A DNA stretch of 64,000 nt, taken from the NCBI RefSeq assembly GCF_020447265.1, contig NZ_JAJADR010000014.1, forward strand, positions 1-64,000. The letters are read 5' to 3'. This document shows, one piece after another, positions 33,004-41,570 of the stretch; position 1 is the stretch's first letter; each line of letters begins with the position of its first letter. The stretch is from Hymenobacter lucidus. GTDB lineage: Bacteria; Bacteroidota; Bacteroidia; Cytophagales; Hymenobacteraceae. Below the pieces are notes generated by a model that saw only the letters and a program-made list of their open reading frames with translations, did no database searches and was not told the DNA's origin. A program made the translations under genes and the position numbers.

Positions 33004-34383
33004 CTATCGTTCAAATCCTTCTGAGCGCGGTCTGCTTACCGCCGCCCTCCCGCCAGTACGTTCTGCATGAAGAGGTGACTTTTCAAGTATGCTGACGGCG
33101 TCTTTTAGCTCGACAAGCAACCGGCTGTCGCCTAGTTCTGAAATTTTGTTCGCAACCTCTACAGCCTTGCCAACATTCTCACGGTTCAACCCTCCTAAGT
33201 AAGGCGTCCTATCTACGTGTTTGGTTACCTCCTCTAACCGAGCGGCAGCGAACTCTTGGTTATTCTCTCGCAGTTTTTGAGCAATCTGCATGGCCGCCAC
33301 CTTGAACATTGCTTGCGCTTCTTCATGCGTCTTAAGCACCGGTACTGAGCGATACTGATTCTCATTTACCACGAATTTGCCAATCGTCATTTCGCTAACC
33401 TGCTCAGCCGCCGCAAGAAACCGCCTAGCATCCGTCTGGTCCTGCCTGGCATCCGGCCCCTGCAACGCGGGATGCTTAATAATCTTCTCCGCAGCCTGCT
33501 GAAACTGCCTCAGATGGGTCTGAATAGCTCCAGGGTCCAGATTGGTCGCCTCTACCCCCTTCCCCACCTCTACGCCCTTCTCATAGTTGCCAGCGCCGGG
33601 CATGTTCGCCACAATATCCATCACCCGATAGCCCGTCACCTCCAGCTCGCGCCGGGCATCCATGGCTTGCATCTGCGGGGATAAGGCTGCCAGTGGCCGC
33701 GCCTGGCTCGGGTCGCGCAGCTTCTCGGCTTCGACGCCCGGCGCCGGGCTGATTACCTGCTCAAACATGGCTTTGAGTGCCTGCAGGTTTTTCTCCGCTT
33801 CCTGGGGTTCGTGCGGGCGCACCATCGCCAGGTCACGGGCCCGATTCAGCGTAGCCGGGTCGATGCGGGCAAAGTCAACCTGGTAGCCGGCTTCCTTGCC
33901 CAGCTGCACAAACGTGGCCTGCAGCGTGCGTCCGTTGCCGTCCCGAAAGGCGTGGGTGTGGTTGTACTGGTCGAGGTAGTAGGCGGCGCGCTCGGCAAAC
34001 TTTTCCTCCGACAGCCCCTTGAGGTTATTCTCCTTGCCCAACTGCTCGCCGATGGCATTCAGGCGCAACTCAATCTCCTTGTAGGGAGCGTAGGTCATAG
34101 TCTCTTTAAACCCGGTGACGTACGTGGGCTTGTGCCCCTGGAACTCCCGGTCGGCCCGGGTTTCGCCGGCCCATTGGTAAACCCCCTCAAACAGCTTCTG
34201 GTGCACCTGCTTGAGGTGGGCATGGTCGTAGCGCCCGCCGGGGATGCCGCCCTGCACATTGAGCCGCTGCAGGCGCAGCAGCGAGGAGTCGGTTTCGGCC
34301 TGGGCCAGCTGCTGGGGGTCGGTAATGCCCAGCCGGTTTATCCGTACCCCCTTCTCGTCGCTGAATCGGTCGCCGGCTACCAT
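33004..34383 (-). CDS. Fic/DOC toxin of the VbhT type, mobilization-linked
   Basis: A 459-residue protein with a Fic core HAFRDGNGRT at residues 144-153 (His144 catalytic) after an N-terminal stretch typical of VbhT/Bep-like Fic domains (HLKQVHQKLFEGVYQWAGETR). The C-terminal ~250 residues are helical with no known effector fold. Its start overlaps the stop of the upstream VbhA-like gene by one base. VbhT-type toxins adenylylate gyrase or topoisomerase IV in recipient cells and are kept inactive by VbhA; here the target is inferred. It is the last gene of the mobilization operon, as in Bartonella VbhT neighbourhoods. Confidence 0.9.
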   Translation of the reverse strand: MVAGDRFSDEKGVRINRLGITDPQQLAQAETDSSLLRLQRLNVQGGIPGGRYDHAHLKQVHQKLFEGVYQWAGETRADREFQGHKPTYVTGFKETMTYAPYKEIELRLNAIGEQLGKENNLKGLSEEKFAERAAYYLDQYNHTHAFRDGNGRTLQATFVQLGKEAGYQVDFARIDPATLNRARDLAMVRPHEPQEAEKNLQALKAMFEQVISPAPGVEAEKLRDPSQARPLAALSPQMQAMDARRELEVTGYRVMDIVANMPGAGNYEKGVEVGKGVEATNLDPGAIQTHLRQFQQAAEKIIKHPALQGPDARQDQTDARRFLAAAEQVSEMTIGKFVVNENQYRSVPVLKTHEEAQAMFKVAAMQIAQKLRENNQEFAAARLEEVTKHVDRTPYLGGLNRENVGKAVEVANKISELGDSRLLVELKDAVSILEKSPLHAERTGGRAAVSRPRSEGFER

Positions 34384-34655
34384 CAGCGCGCGGGGTTAGG
34401 CTCGGAGGCATCGGAGCCTGCTCCCGGCCGGTAGCGGGCCAGCAGCATGGCGTCGGTCAGCTCAATAGCCTCCTCGATGCTTATCTCGCCGTCCACGTGC
34501 CGCTGCATGATGGCCAGAGCCGCCGGGCTGGGCGCGGGGCCGTTGCTCATCAGGATGGCAATGGAGTTATTGGCGTGCCGCTCGCGCTCCTGGCGGGCAG
34601 TCAGCTGTTCGGGGGTGAGGCCGGCCGGGGCGGGCGTGAAAAAGGAGTTCATCAT
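34383..34655 (-). CDS. VbhA-like antitoxin
   Basis: A 90-residue helical protein that precedes the Fic gene. The stretch PAPSPAALAIMQRHVDGEISIEEAIELTDAML fits the VbhA family. The usual inhibitory motif is [S/T]xxxE[G/N]; here the equivalent place reads AILMSNG, with Ser in place of the inhibitory Glu. So either the alignment is shifted or this antitoxin inhibits by another contact. A one-base overlap (TGATG) couples it to the toxin. Confidence 0.8.
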   Translation of the reverse strand: MMNSFFTPAPAGLTPEQLTARQERERHANNSIAILMSNGPAPSPAALAIMQRHVDGEISIEEAIELTDAMLLARYRPGAGSDASEPNPAR

Positions 34656-34734
34656 GAGGATTGAAGTATGGATGATGGGTACTTACTTAACAGCAAAAAG
34701 GGCCTAAACGTCGCTTTTTTCGGGGTTTTCGAGG

Positions 34735-36993
34735 CTAATCCACCTCACTCTTTGTGCCTCCTGCTAAGGTGTTTACATGCAGGGCCAGGGTTTCTTTTAC
34801 CTGCTGGCTGACCCTCCGGTAGTTCTCCTGCACCACGACTGAGAGCTTGGCGGCACTATTTTCTTCGCTGGCCCCGAACGTGGCCACGGGATGCAGCGGA
34901 AACCGCTCCTGGGTGGCGTCAGCGCGGGAGATGACGCCCTGGAAGAAGGTGCGCTCGGTTTCCACGGTCTGACCGATAAACTCGCCCTGCTGCAGGCTGA
35001 TGGCGTCCTGCACCCGCACCAGGTTGCGCTCCTGGTAGCTGGTGCTCAGGTTAGAGCTATGGCTGCCGTGGCCCCCTCCCCCGCCCTGGCTTTTGCCGGT
35101 GCTGGTGCTGTGCATCTGCTTGTCCTCGCGGCCCACGAGCTCGGAAATGAACTTGGCCGTGTCGAGCGAGTTGACCTTGCCGAAGAACTGGTTGTTAAGG
35201 TTGCTCACCATAACCTTCATCTTTTCAGGCCCATAGGCGTCGGTCATTTGAGCCAGGTCCTGGGTCATGTAGATGGTGGCCACCTTGTTGCTGCGGGCCG
35301 TGGCCGGCAGCAGCTCCAGCCCCGGCACGTACACCGTCGCGGCCTCATCGAGGAACACGTAGCTGCGGTGCTTGTGCTGCTGGTTCATGAGCTTGATGGC
35401 CACCGTGATGATGCAGCTGACCACCGGCGAGAAGGTTTCCTTCAGCGTGGGGTCATTGCCGATGCAGAGCAGGGCTGGCTGCTTCGGGTCGTTCAGGTTC
35501 AGCGAGAACCCCTCCCCTTTCGCCTCGTCGGGCGTGAGCACCCAGACGATTTCCGGGGAGTTGATGCGGTTGAGAATCACCTGCAGCGTGCCTACCACGG
35601 CAGCCACCTGCTTTTCAGCCCGCTGCTCGACGGCCGTCACGATGCTGCGCACCATGCCGGCGCACTCCGGGTCGGTTTCCAGCATCGAGAGCACGTGCTT
35701 AAAGTCTTTGTGGATGGCCGTGGCCACGACGTGCGGAATGGTACAGTAGCGCGGGAAGTGCTTTTTGTAAAACCAGATGATGCCCGTCAGGTAGGCCACG
35801 GCGCTGATGTCGAAGAACTCCATCTTGCGGATGCTGGCCGGGTTGAGGTTGTTGATGATGGCCCGCGAGTATTCCTCGGCAAAGGCCACCACCGGCATGT
35901 CCTCGGCCCGCAGCGGGTTCACCCGCTCGCTGCGCTGCAGGTCGCGGAAGTTGATGACGTGCAGCACCACGGCCGGCTCGGGCTCCCCACTGGGCAGCAG
36001 CCGCGGCGGGCTCTGCCGGCGCCCGGCCAGCTCCAGCGCCTTCTGGGCCACTTCGGCCAGCACCGGAAACTTAAAGTCGTAGATGAGCCCGGCAAAGTTC
36101 TTCGCCGCCAGCTGCTCAATAACCGGCTCCCCGATGGAGTAGGTCTTGCCCGCCCCGGCGCCGCCGAGCACCAGCACGCCGCGGTAGGGATTGGGTACGT
36201 TCACCCAACCGCCCCCTTCCGTGGGCAGGTTGAACCCGTCCGGCGTCTCCAGCTTCTTGCGCTCCACGCTCAACCCAAACTCCGGGCTTTTGGTCGCGGC
36301 CCGCGATAGCCCCACCACAAAGCCGCTGGCCAGCGCCACCGTCACCGCGACGGGGTAGCCCACCCGGATAAATCGCGGCGAGTAGGAAGCCATGGTCAGC
36401 AGCACGTAGGCGCTCAGCAGAAACAGGCCCGCGCAGCTGGCCACGACGACGCGTACGGCCTCGGGCCGCAGCGGCTTGCGTCGGGCCGGGCCGCCGGGTT
36501 TGCGCTCGGGCGCGGGCAGCACAAATACCAGCACCCCGGCCGCGAGCAGCACCAGCGCCCGCAGGAAGATGCCGGCCGCTTCATAGAGCCGGCCCGCCTT
36601 GACCAGCAGCTTGCCCTTGAATCCCTGCCCGGCGGTGGCCACATGCAACGCGGCGGCCCCTCCCCTGCTCACCACCTGGTCGCCGGCCCGGCTCGTGGCC
36701 GTGGTCAGCTCGGCGGCCTGTTTGCCTACCACCGGCGCGGCATGCCGCTGCAGCCGGGCCCGGCGGGCCTCGGCTCGCTGCTGGTTGATGACAGCTAGGC
36801 GGGCCGCCAGGCGCTGGCCGGGGGTTAGCGTGGGCGCCTGCCCTGCCTGGTGCTGGGCGGCGCGGGCCGCCGCTAGCTCCGCCGGGTGCTGCAGCACGTA
36901 CCATTCGCCGGCCAGCAAGGCCAGCAGCAGCAGGCCGATGAGCAGGCCGATAGATTGGGACTGGGCCGCCGGCCGAGGGGGTAAACTGGTCAT
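34735..36993 (-). CDS. Type IV secretion coupling protein, TraG/VirD4 family
   Basis: A 752-residue conjugation ATPase. The N-terminal part has several hydrophobic segments (LLIGLLLLALLAGEWYVL, FLRALVLLAAGVLVFVLP, VASCAGLFLLSAYVLLTMA and a fourth) that anchor it in the inner membrane. The motor has Walker A VLVLGGAGAGKTYS, Walker B YVFLDEAATV, and the C-terminal TraM-recognition region. It brings the relaxase-DNA complex to a type IV secretion channel. No channel genes are seen in this window, so this plasmid may be mobilizable rather than self-transmissible, unless they lie elsewhere. Confidence 0.93.
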   Translation of the reverse strand: MTSLPPRPAAQSQSIGLLIGLLLLALLAGEWYVLQHPAELAAARAAQHQAGQAPTLTPGQRLAARLAVINQQRAEARRARLQRHAAPVVGKQAAELTTATSRAGDQVVSRGGAAALHVATAGQGFKGKLLVKAGRLYEAAGIFLRALVLLAAGVLVFVLPAPERKPGGPARRKPLRPEAVRVVVASCAGLFLLSAYVLLTMASYSPRFIRVGYPVAVTVALASGFVVGLSRAATKSPEFGLSVERKKLETPDGFNLPTEGGGWVNVPNPYRGVLVLGGAGAGKTYSIGEPVIEQLAAKNFAGLIYDFKFPVLAEVAQKALELAGRRQSPPRLLPSGEPEPAVVLHVINFRDLQRSERVNPLRAEDMPVVAFAEEYSRAIINNLNPASIRKMEFFDISAVAYLTGIIWFYKKHFPRYCTIPHVVATAIHKDFKHVLSMLETDPECAGMVRSIVTAVEQRAEKQVAAVVGTLQVILNRINSPEIVWVLTPDEAKGEGFSLNLNDPKQPALLCIGNDPTLKETFSPVVSCIITVAIKLMNQQHKHRSYVFLDEAATVYVPGLELLPATARSNKVATIYMTQDLAQMTDAYGPEKMKVMVSNLNNQFFGKVNSLDTAKFISELVGREDKQMHSTSTGKSQGGGGGHGSHSSNLSTSYQERNLVRVQDAISLQQGEFIGQTVETERTFFQGVISRADATQERFPLHPVATFGASEENSAAKLSVVVQENYRRVSQQVKETLALHVNTLAGGTKSEVD

Positions 36994-37031
36994 AGGGGAG
37001 TAGAAATAGGGAATTGATTACTGGCCGGGGC

Positions 37032-38066
37032 TTACATCTCAATGTCCAGCTCCGCGCTGCGGCGTCCGGGCTTCTCGGCCACGTGCTCGGTGCGCTGGTC
37101 CTGGCCGACCTGGCTACGGCGTACCAGGTGCTGCACTGCGTGCAGGGCAGTAGCGGCCTGACGCTGCGGGGCAGCGGCCTGCTCCCGCCCCGTGCGCAGC
37201 AGCTGCAGGGCGTTGTCAATGGGTCGGCCGTCGCGGGCCCGTTCCTCGACCCGGGCCAGCATCCGGTAAAAGGTCTTGTCAAACTCCCGGGCCACGGCAA
37301 TGCCCTGCACTTTCTCGGGCACTAGGTGCTGCTCGCGGGGCACCAGCAGGTTGATGCGCGCCACGCGTTCGGCAATCTTCTCCAGCCGGCTCGCGTCGTG
37401 GGTAGTGTCCCGCTCCCGCGTGGCCTTGGGCCGCAGCTTCTCGTGCTCCTGGGCCACGTAGCCAAACTGCCGCTCGAACTGCCGGCCCGCCGCGGCCTGC
37501 CAGCGCATCAAATCAAACCGCTGCCGGCGACCGCCGGGGTTGAGGGTAATCTTCTGCTCCGCGTCGCGGGCGCTCACGATGACGTGCACGTGGGCCTGCA
37601 GGCCCTGCCGCTTCTCCCCTACTTTGGCCGTGCCGGCCAGTACTTCGGGGTCCGTGCCCCGGTGGGTGCGGTCCTGGTGGAGCACGGCGCCCCACACGAT
37701 GTCCGGGCTGCTCAGCTGCCGGCCGCCGGGCAGGGTAAAGTTCTGCGCGTATTGCTGCATCACCTGGCGGGTGTAGGCCCTGAGCTTTTCGGGGTCGCTG
37801 CCGATGTGGGCCAGCTCCTGCTCGCTCGGGCTCAGCACCAGGGAGTAGAATTTAGCCTCGCCGGCTCGCAGGCCTTTGACGTTGGTGTCGATGGATTGCT
37901 GCACCTGCGCGGCGCACAGCTCGTCCGCGTCGGCGCTGAAAAACGTGGCTTCCCGCCCCTCCCCTACCGCTTCGTGCTGCAGGTATTGGAGCGTCTGCGC
38001 GCTGCTGCCCGTGTTGGTATAGGCGGCTTTGCCGTGCGTTTTGGGGTTAATTAATTTGACATACAT
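37032..38066 (-). CDS. mobB: Relaxase, MobB/DUF5712 type
   Basis: A 344-residue relaxase typical of Bacteroidota mobilizable elements: it begins MYVKLINPKTHGKAAYTNTG and has the metal motif GLQAHVHVIVSARD (HxHxx part of the three-His site), with an upstream HQDRTHRG. Such proteins nick oriT and stay bound to the transferred strand. The gene is 50 bp downstream of the BtgA-like gene and 38 bp upstream of the coupling protein gene. The C-terminal part is Arg/Gln-rich and helical. Confidence 0.88.
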   Translation of the reverse strand: MYVKLINPKTHGKAAYTNTGSSAQTLQYLQHEAVGEGREATFFSADADELCAAQVQQSIDTNVKGLRAGEAKFYSLVLSPSEQELAHIGSDPEKLRAYTRQVMQQYAQNFTLPGGRQLSSPDIVWGAVLHQDRTHRGTDPEVLAGTAKVGEKRQGLQAHVHVIVSARDAEQKITLNPGGRRQRFDLMRWQAAAGRQFERQFGYVAQEHEKLRPKATRERDTTHDASRLEKIAERVARINLLVPREQHLVPEKVQGIAVAREFDKTFYRMLARVEERARDGRPIDNALQLLRTGREQAAAPQRQAATALHAVQHLVRRSQVGQDQRTEHVAEKPGRRSAELDIEM

Positions 38067-38116
38067 CCGAGAGTAAATAGGTGTTTTGCTCGCATAAGAT
38101 GGGCGCTTTTTCTCCC

Positions 38117-38632
38117 CTATTGCCCCTGCCCTGACGTCGCTTCGACCGGCTTGCTGCGCTTGCCGGGCCCTGCTTTTTGGGCTGCTTCCAGGGCTTCTTT
38201 TACCTGCTTTTCTACCGCTTCCTCGTTGCGCTGGCGCAGCAGCTGTAGGGCCTGCTGCTGCCGTTGCAGCTGCGCCTCGCTGAGCGTTTCCAGCTGCGCA
38301 TTGATGTTGCCCACCAGGATTTCATTCAGGCGCAGCACCCGCTCCAACGTGATGCGAGTGCGCAGCATCTCCTCCAGCATGGCCGTGAGCAGCGTGCGCT
38401 CCTGCTCCTGCATAAACCCGAATACACGGTCCCCGAGCTTCTTTATCTGCTGCATGATGAGCTGCCCCTCGCGGGCCTCCGTCTCGCGGGGGTCCAAGCC
38501 CCGGGTGGCAAAGTATTCCACGGCCGCGCTGGCATATACGCCCAAGCTGGCGCCGACTTCCGCCGCAGCCGCTTCGGCTTTCCGGTGGGCATTATTGTCC
38601 AGGGTGACCCGCTTGCGTAGCTCCGTGCTCAT
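38117..38632 (-). CDS. btgA: Mobilization accessory protein, BtgA/BfmA type
   Basis: A 171-residue helical protein. The N-terminus (RKRVTLDNNAHRKAEAAAAEVGASLGVYASAAVEYF) looks like a ribbon-helix-helix oriT-binding module, followed by long coiled-coil-like helices rich in Gln, Glu and Arg. BtgA-type proteins bind oriT and help the relaxase. It is the first gene of the mobilization operon and lies next to the repeat-rich oriT candidate. Confidence 0.85.
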   Translation of the reverse strand: MSTELRKRVTLDNNAHRKAEAAAAEVGASLGVYASAAVEYFATRGLDPRETEAREGQLIMQQIKKLGDRVFGFMQEQERTLLTAMLEEMLRTRITLERVLRLNEILVGNINAQLETLSEAQLQRQQQALQLLRQRNEEAVEKQVKEALEAAQKAGPGKRSKPVEATSGQGQ

Positions 38633-38649
38633 CGTGTTATTTAGAGTTT

Positions 38650-38904
38650 AGCGGCCTTGTGGACCATTTTTCATGCTTTAAATCAGCTACTTACCTTCCC
38701 ATGGTCCACAAATCAGCTCTGCTGATTTATAAACTACTCAATACCAAGGCGTTATCCGTGGGATTGGGTTGTTCTTCTTGCTGAGACTATTCTATGGTTA
38801 GCAAAAAATTAGTGAGAAGCTAGTACGCAGCTTTCCGCCTTGCTGAGACTATTCTATGGTTAGCAAAAAATTAGTGAGAAGCTAGTACGCAGCTTTCCGC
38901 CTTG
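38650..38904. other. Candidate oriT region with dyads and a 62-bp tandem repeat
   Basis: Upstream of btgA: inverted repeats TGTGGACCAT (38658-38667) / ATGGTCCACA (38701-38710); a hairpin AAATCAGC-TCT-GCTGATTT (38710-38728), with AAATCAGC also at 38680-38687; and two identical 62-bp tandem units (38777-38838 and 38839-38900). Each unit holds TTGCTGA...TTAGCAA and AAGCT...AGCTT dyads. The position and dyads fit a MOB-type oriT and relaxosome binding sites. The nick site is not identified. Confidence 0.65.
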
Positions 38905-39100
38905 GTGTTAGCAGTTGCCGCTTTTTTCCCTACTGCCCTGTTCTTTCGTGCTCTGCTGGCTTTGGGATTGGACCGCTGCTTGTTGCTTCGTCAACTGGTT
39001 ACGCGCACTGATTTGGCGTCAGGTTAGAGCTTTCCCACCTTCGAAATGGCTTTCCAGTGCCACCCATCAGGGTTTTCAAGTCGGCACCTACCTCCTGTAG

Positions 39101-39506
39101 TTCTGCAATTCTGTATTTCTGTTGCTACAGGCAAACTAAATACTCAGCAGTACAGCGGCAGCAGTAATGAGCTTCTGCTTTTCTGTTGTTCTGTTTTTCT
39201 GCAACTACACAAGTATGACAGCATACAGCTTGGGCTTGCACTTTCTGCTTTTATGCAATTCTGTTCTTCTGCATTTCTGTTGCTTGGCAAGACACCATCT
39301 ACTGAGGCTGACTGCAGATTCACCATTCTGCAACTACACAGTTCTGCAGAACAACCTTTCTGTTAATCTGCTGTAATGTTGTTTTGCATTTCTGTTTTTC
39401 TGTTGCTTTGTACTTATGCTGAATAACTGATTAACAGAAGTGGTTTTCTGTGTTCCTGCATAACAACATTTCTGCTTTTCCGCAAAAGTGGTGTTCTGCG
39501 TTTCTG
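39101..39506 (+). repeat. TTCTG repeat array upstream of parA (centromere candidate)
   Basis: By my count TTCTG occurs 20 times on the plus strand in 406 bp, usually in longer forms such as TTCTGCAACTACAC (39197-39210 and 39326-39339) and ATTTCTGTTGCT. The opposite strand lacks such a pattern. The array ends in the parA promoter: TACTTTTG at 39516-39523 with the last repeats over the -33 area. An iterated, one-strand pattern next to a ParA gene suits a partition centromere that also controls the operon. Confidence 0.75.
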
Positions 39507-39523
39507 CTTTTCTATTACTTTTG
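39494..39523 (+). promoter_or_regulatory. parA promoter
   Basis: TACTTTTG at 39516-39523 is a TAnnTTTG -7 box, with TTCTG at 39494-39498 about 19 bases upstream taking the -33 place. The ATG follows 62 bp later. The -33 element is part of the TTCTG array, so a protein that binds the array should repress parA. Confidence 0.6.
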
Positions 39524-39585
39524 GCCCACTGTCCCGCTGGTCCTCGTGACCAGCCGCTACTCACGCCCTCAACCCCGCACCAACT

Positions 39586-40353
39586 ATGTCCAAGGTTATC
39601 AGCTTTGCCACCCAGAAGGGGGGCTCCGGAAAATCCACCCTGGCTCTCGTGCTGGCCGCCCCATTGGCCACCGAGTACGGCCTGCGCATCGCCGTGCTCG
39701 ACTGCGACTACCAGCAGAGCATCGTCAAGACTCGCGAGCAGGTGGACGCGGCCAACTTCGCCAAGCTGCGCGAAGCCAACCCCGACGCCCAGTACCCCTA
39801 CGACGTGTACCCGTGGCAACTGAACCGGATTTTCGACTTCATTGACAACCCCGAGCACACCTACGACCTCATCATCATCGACGTGCCCGGCCGGGCCGAC
39901 GGCGACGACGTGTTCAACGCCCTGACGGCCTGCGACGCGGTGATTGTGCCCCTGGTGTCGGATTACCTGGACCGGGCCTCCACGGCCGAGTTTATGACCA
40001 TCCTGGAGGCCATCAAGAAAGCGGCCGACGACGCCCAGATTGACTTTCAGTACTACGGCCTGCCCACCAAGCGCGTGGCGGGGCAGCGGGAGGAAAAGGA
40101 GATGGACGACTACATCGACGGGCTGGGCCTCTCGCGCTTCAACTCTTACCTGGGCCACCGCAAGGCCTACACCCGGGCCTCGACGCTCTACAGCCTGCTC
40201 AACCCGGCCTGGGCCCGCTACGCCGGCGGCACCAAGGACACCAGCGACGAAATCCGCCGCGTGTGCGAGGAGCTCATCGAGCGCCTGGGCCTGCCCGACC
40301 GCCGCGCCACGGCGGCCGCTTCTGTATCCACCGCTTCAACCTCCGCGAAATAA
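39586..40353 (+). CDS. parA: ParA-type partition ATPase
   Basis: A 255-residue ParA/MinD ATPase with the deviant Walker A motif KGGSGKST at residues 11-18, Walker A' VLDCDYQQS and Walker B DLIIIDVPGR. There is no N-terminal DNA-binding extension, so it is a type Ib-like ParA. It drives plasmid segregation with the partner encoded by the next gene, whose start overlaps its stop by one base (TAATG). The TTCTG array upstream is the likely centromere. Confidence 0.92.
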   Translation: MSKVISFATQKGGSGKSTLALVLAAPLATEYGLRIAVLDCDYQQSIVKTREQVDAANFAKLREANPDAQYPYDVYPWQLNRIFDFIDNPEHTYDLIIIDVPGRADGDDVFNALTACDAVIVPLVSDYLDRASTAEFMTILEAIKKAADDAQIDFQYYGLPTKRVAGQREEKEMDDYIDGLGLSRFNSYLGHRKAYTRASTLYSLLNPAWARYAGGTKDTSDEIRRVCEELIERLGLPDRRATAAASVSTASTSAK

Positions 40354-40838
40354 TGGGCTTCGAGAAACCACAAATCACCCCGCGCCGCCGCATTGAAGTG
40401 CCCGAAGAAGCCCGCCAGCAGGCCCGGGCCGGAATGGGAGGGGAGGCCACCCGCACGGCCACTGCGCCGCCCGCACCGGTAGAGCCCATCGCAGCCCCGG
40501 CCGCAGTAGCTGCTCCGGTTGCCCCAGCACCAGCGCCCGCTCCGGTGGATGCACCTGCATCAGTCGCCGCTGCTCCAGCAGTTCCGGCTGCTGCACCCGT
40601 ACGAGCTTCTACACGGGGCCGTAAGCCCGCCGCGGCAGCTGCGCCTGCGCCGGAGGCCGAAGTGCCGCTGCACACGGTCCAAATCGCCAAATCCGTGGTA
40701 CAGGAGATTAAGATGAGCCTGCTGCTGGCCACGCCCGGCCCGGACACGCCCACGACCATCAAGAATTACCTCGAAGCCGCCCACCGGCACTTCGACGCTT
40801 ACTTGCGCAAAACAGGGAAACTGCCACCCGCAAAGTAG
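40353..40838 (+). CDS. Putative ParB-role centromere-binding protein
   Basis: A 161-residue protein that takes the partner place after parA. A basic N-terminus (PQITPRRRIEVPEEARQQ) is followed by a ~70-residue Ala/Pro/Val low-complexity linker and a conserved-looking C-terminus (EVPLHTVQIAKSVVQEIKMSLLLATPGPDTPTTIKNYLEAAHRHFDAYL) that may be the DNA-binding or dimer part. No ParB/KorB-like HTH is seen, as is usual in type Ib systems. Function inferred from context. Confidence 0.75.
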   Translation: MGFEKPQITPRRRIEVPEEARQQARAGMGGEATRTATAPPAPVEPIAAPAAVAAPVAPAPAPAPVDAPASVAAAPAVPAAAPVRASTRGRKPAAAAAPAPEAEVPLHTVQIAKSVVQEIKMSLLLATPGPDTPTTIKNYLEAAHRHFDAYLRKTGKLPPAK

Positions 40839-41018
40839 TAGAGTCTCTGATTTGTCCCAAGTAGTTTCTGCGGTGCAAGAACGGCAGGGTAGGGGGGAAG
40901 CCAGTAGCAATTCGCTACCGGGTGAGCTAATTATTCCCGGGTGTAGGTTGGCAGCTTTGCTCAGGCAAGTAAAACAGCGGTTGTTTAAGAAGTTGCCTTT
41001 TGCCCATTAAATCCTCAC

Positions 41019-41570
41019 ATGAATACCCCATCCTCTGCCAAGCAGCTGTTAACACTTATCCGCCAGCGCGCTCGCACTGGCGAGCGTACCCGGGCGGAAC
41101 TACCCGAGTTCAATCGTCTGTACCGTCTTTACACTGCTTCGGAAGGAATTAATTCGGTCGACGCCGGGACGGAAGAACAGGGTGGAAGAAGAGTGCCCGT
41201 CAATGAGGTAATGAGCGTCGTTGACGAACGCCTTGCCAATCAGCAGGCTCTTCGCTTCAAGTACCTAGATACCAACGGATACTATGCCCTGCTCTTGAGT
41301 TTCTACGGGGCTTTCGTAGCTCCGCTCGAACAGGAGCTAGCCATTGTCGAAGCAGGCCGGGAGTTGGGGTTAACCACGCTCGTGATGGAATCACGTTCTG
41401 TTCAGCGGCCGCCGCTGATTTTGGCCCAGTATGAGCAAGCCAGGGTCCGAGCAGCCCTAGCTGACATCGCCCAAGCATTTGGCAACTTGGGGGCGGCGCT
41501 TTTTCCCGATACGTTTACCTTAGCCGACTTCATGCACGATGCCCGTCGCACCGACCAAGACAACTACTAA
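41019..41570 (+). CDS. Hypothetical protein, upstream partner of nuclease-like gene
   Basis: A 183-residue protein of unknown family, helical, with a basic start (KQLLTLIRQRARTGERTRAEL). It has no catalytic motif that I see. Its end overlaps the start of the next gene by 32 bases, a strong sign of coupled expression. It may be a DNA-binding subunit or an immunity-like partner of the following PD-(D/E)XK protein; this is inference. Confidence 0.7.
   Translation: MNTPSSAKQLLTLIRQRARTGERTRAELPEFNRLYRLYTASEGINSVDAGTEEQGGRRVPVNEVMSVVDERLANQQALRFKYLDTNGYYALLLSFYGAFVAPLEQELAIVEAGRELGLTTLVMESRSVQRPPLILAQYEQARVRAALADIAQAFGNLGAALFPDTFTLADFMHDARRTDQDNY

Noticed and set aside
34891..36309. 472-codon plus-strand frame antisense to the TraG/VirD4 gene
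   Set aside because: Low-complexity His/Val/Arg-rich composition without motif; the minus-strand gene has clear Walker motifs.
39101..39506. TTCTG array considered as CRISPR or replication iterons
   Set aside because: Units are only 5 bases with irregular spacing, unlike CRISPR; the replication iterons are clearly elsewhere, next to repB.
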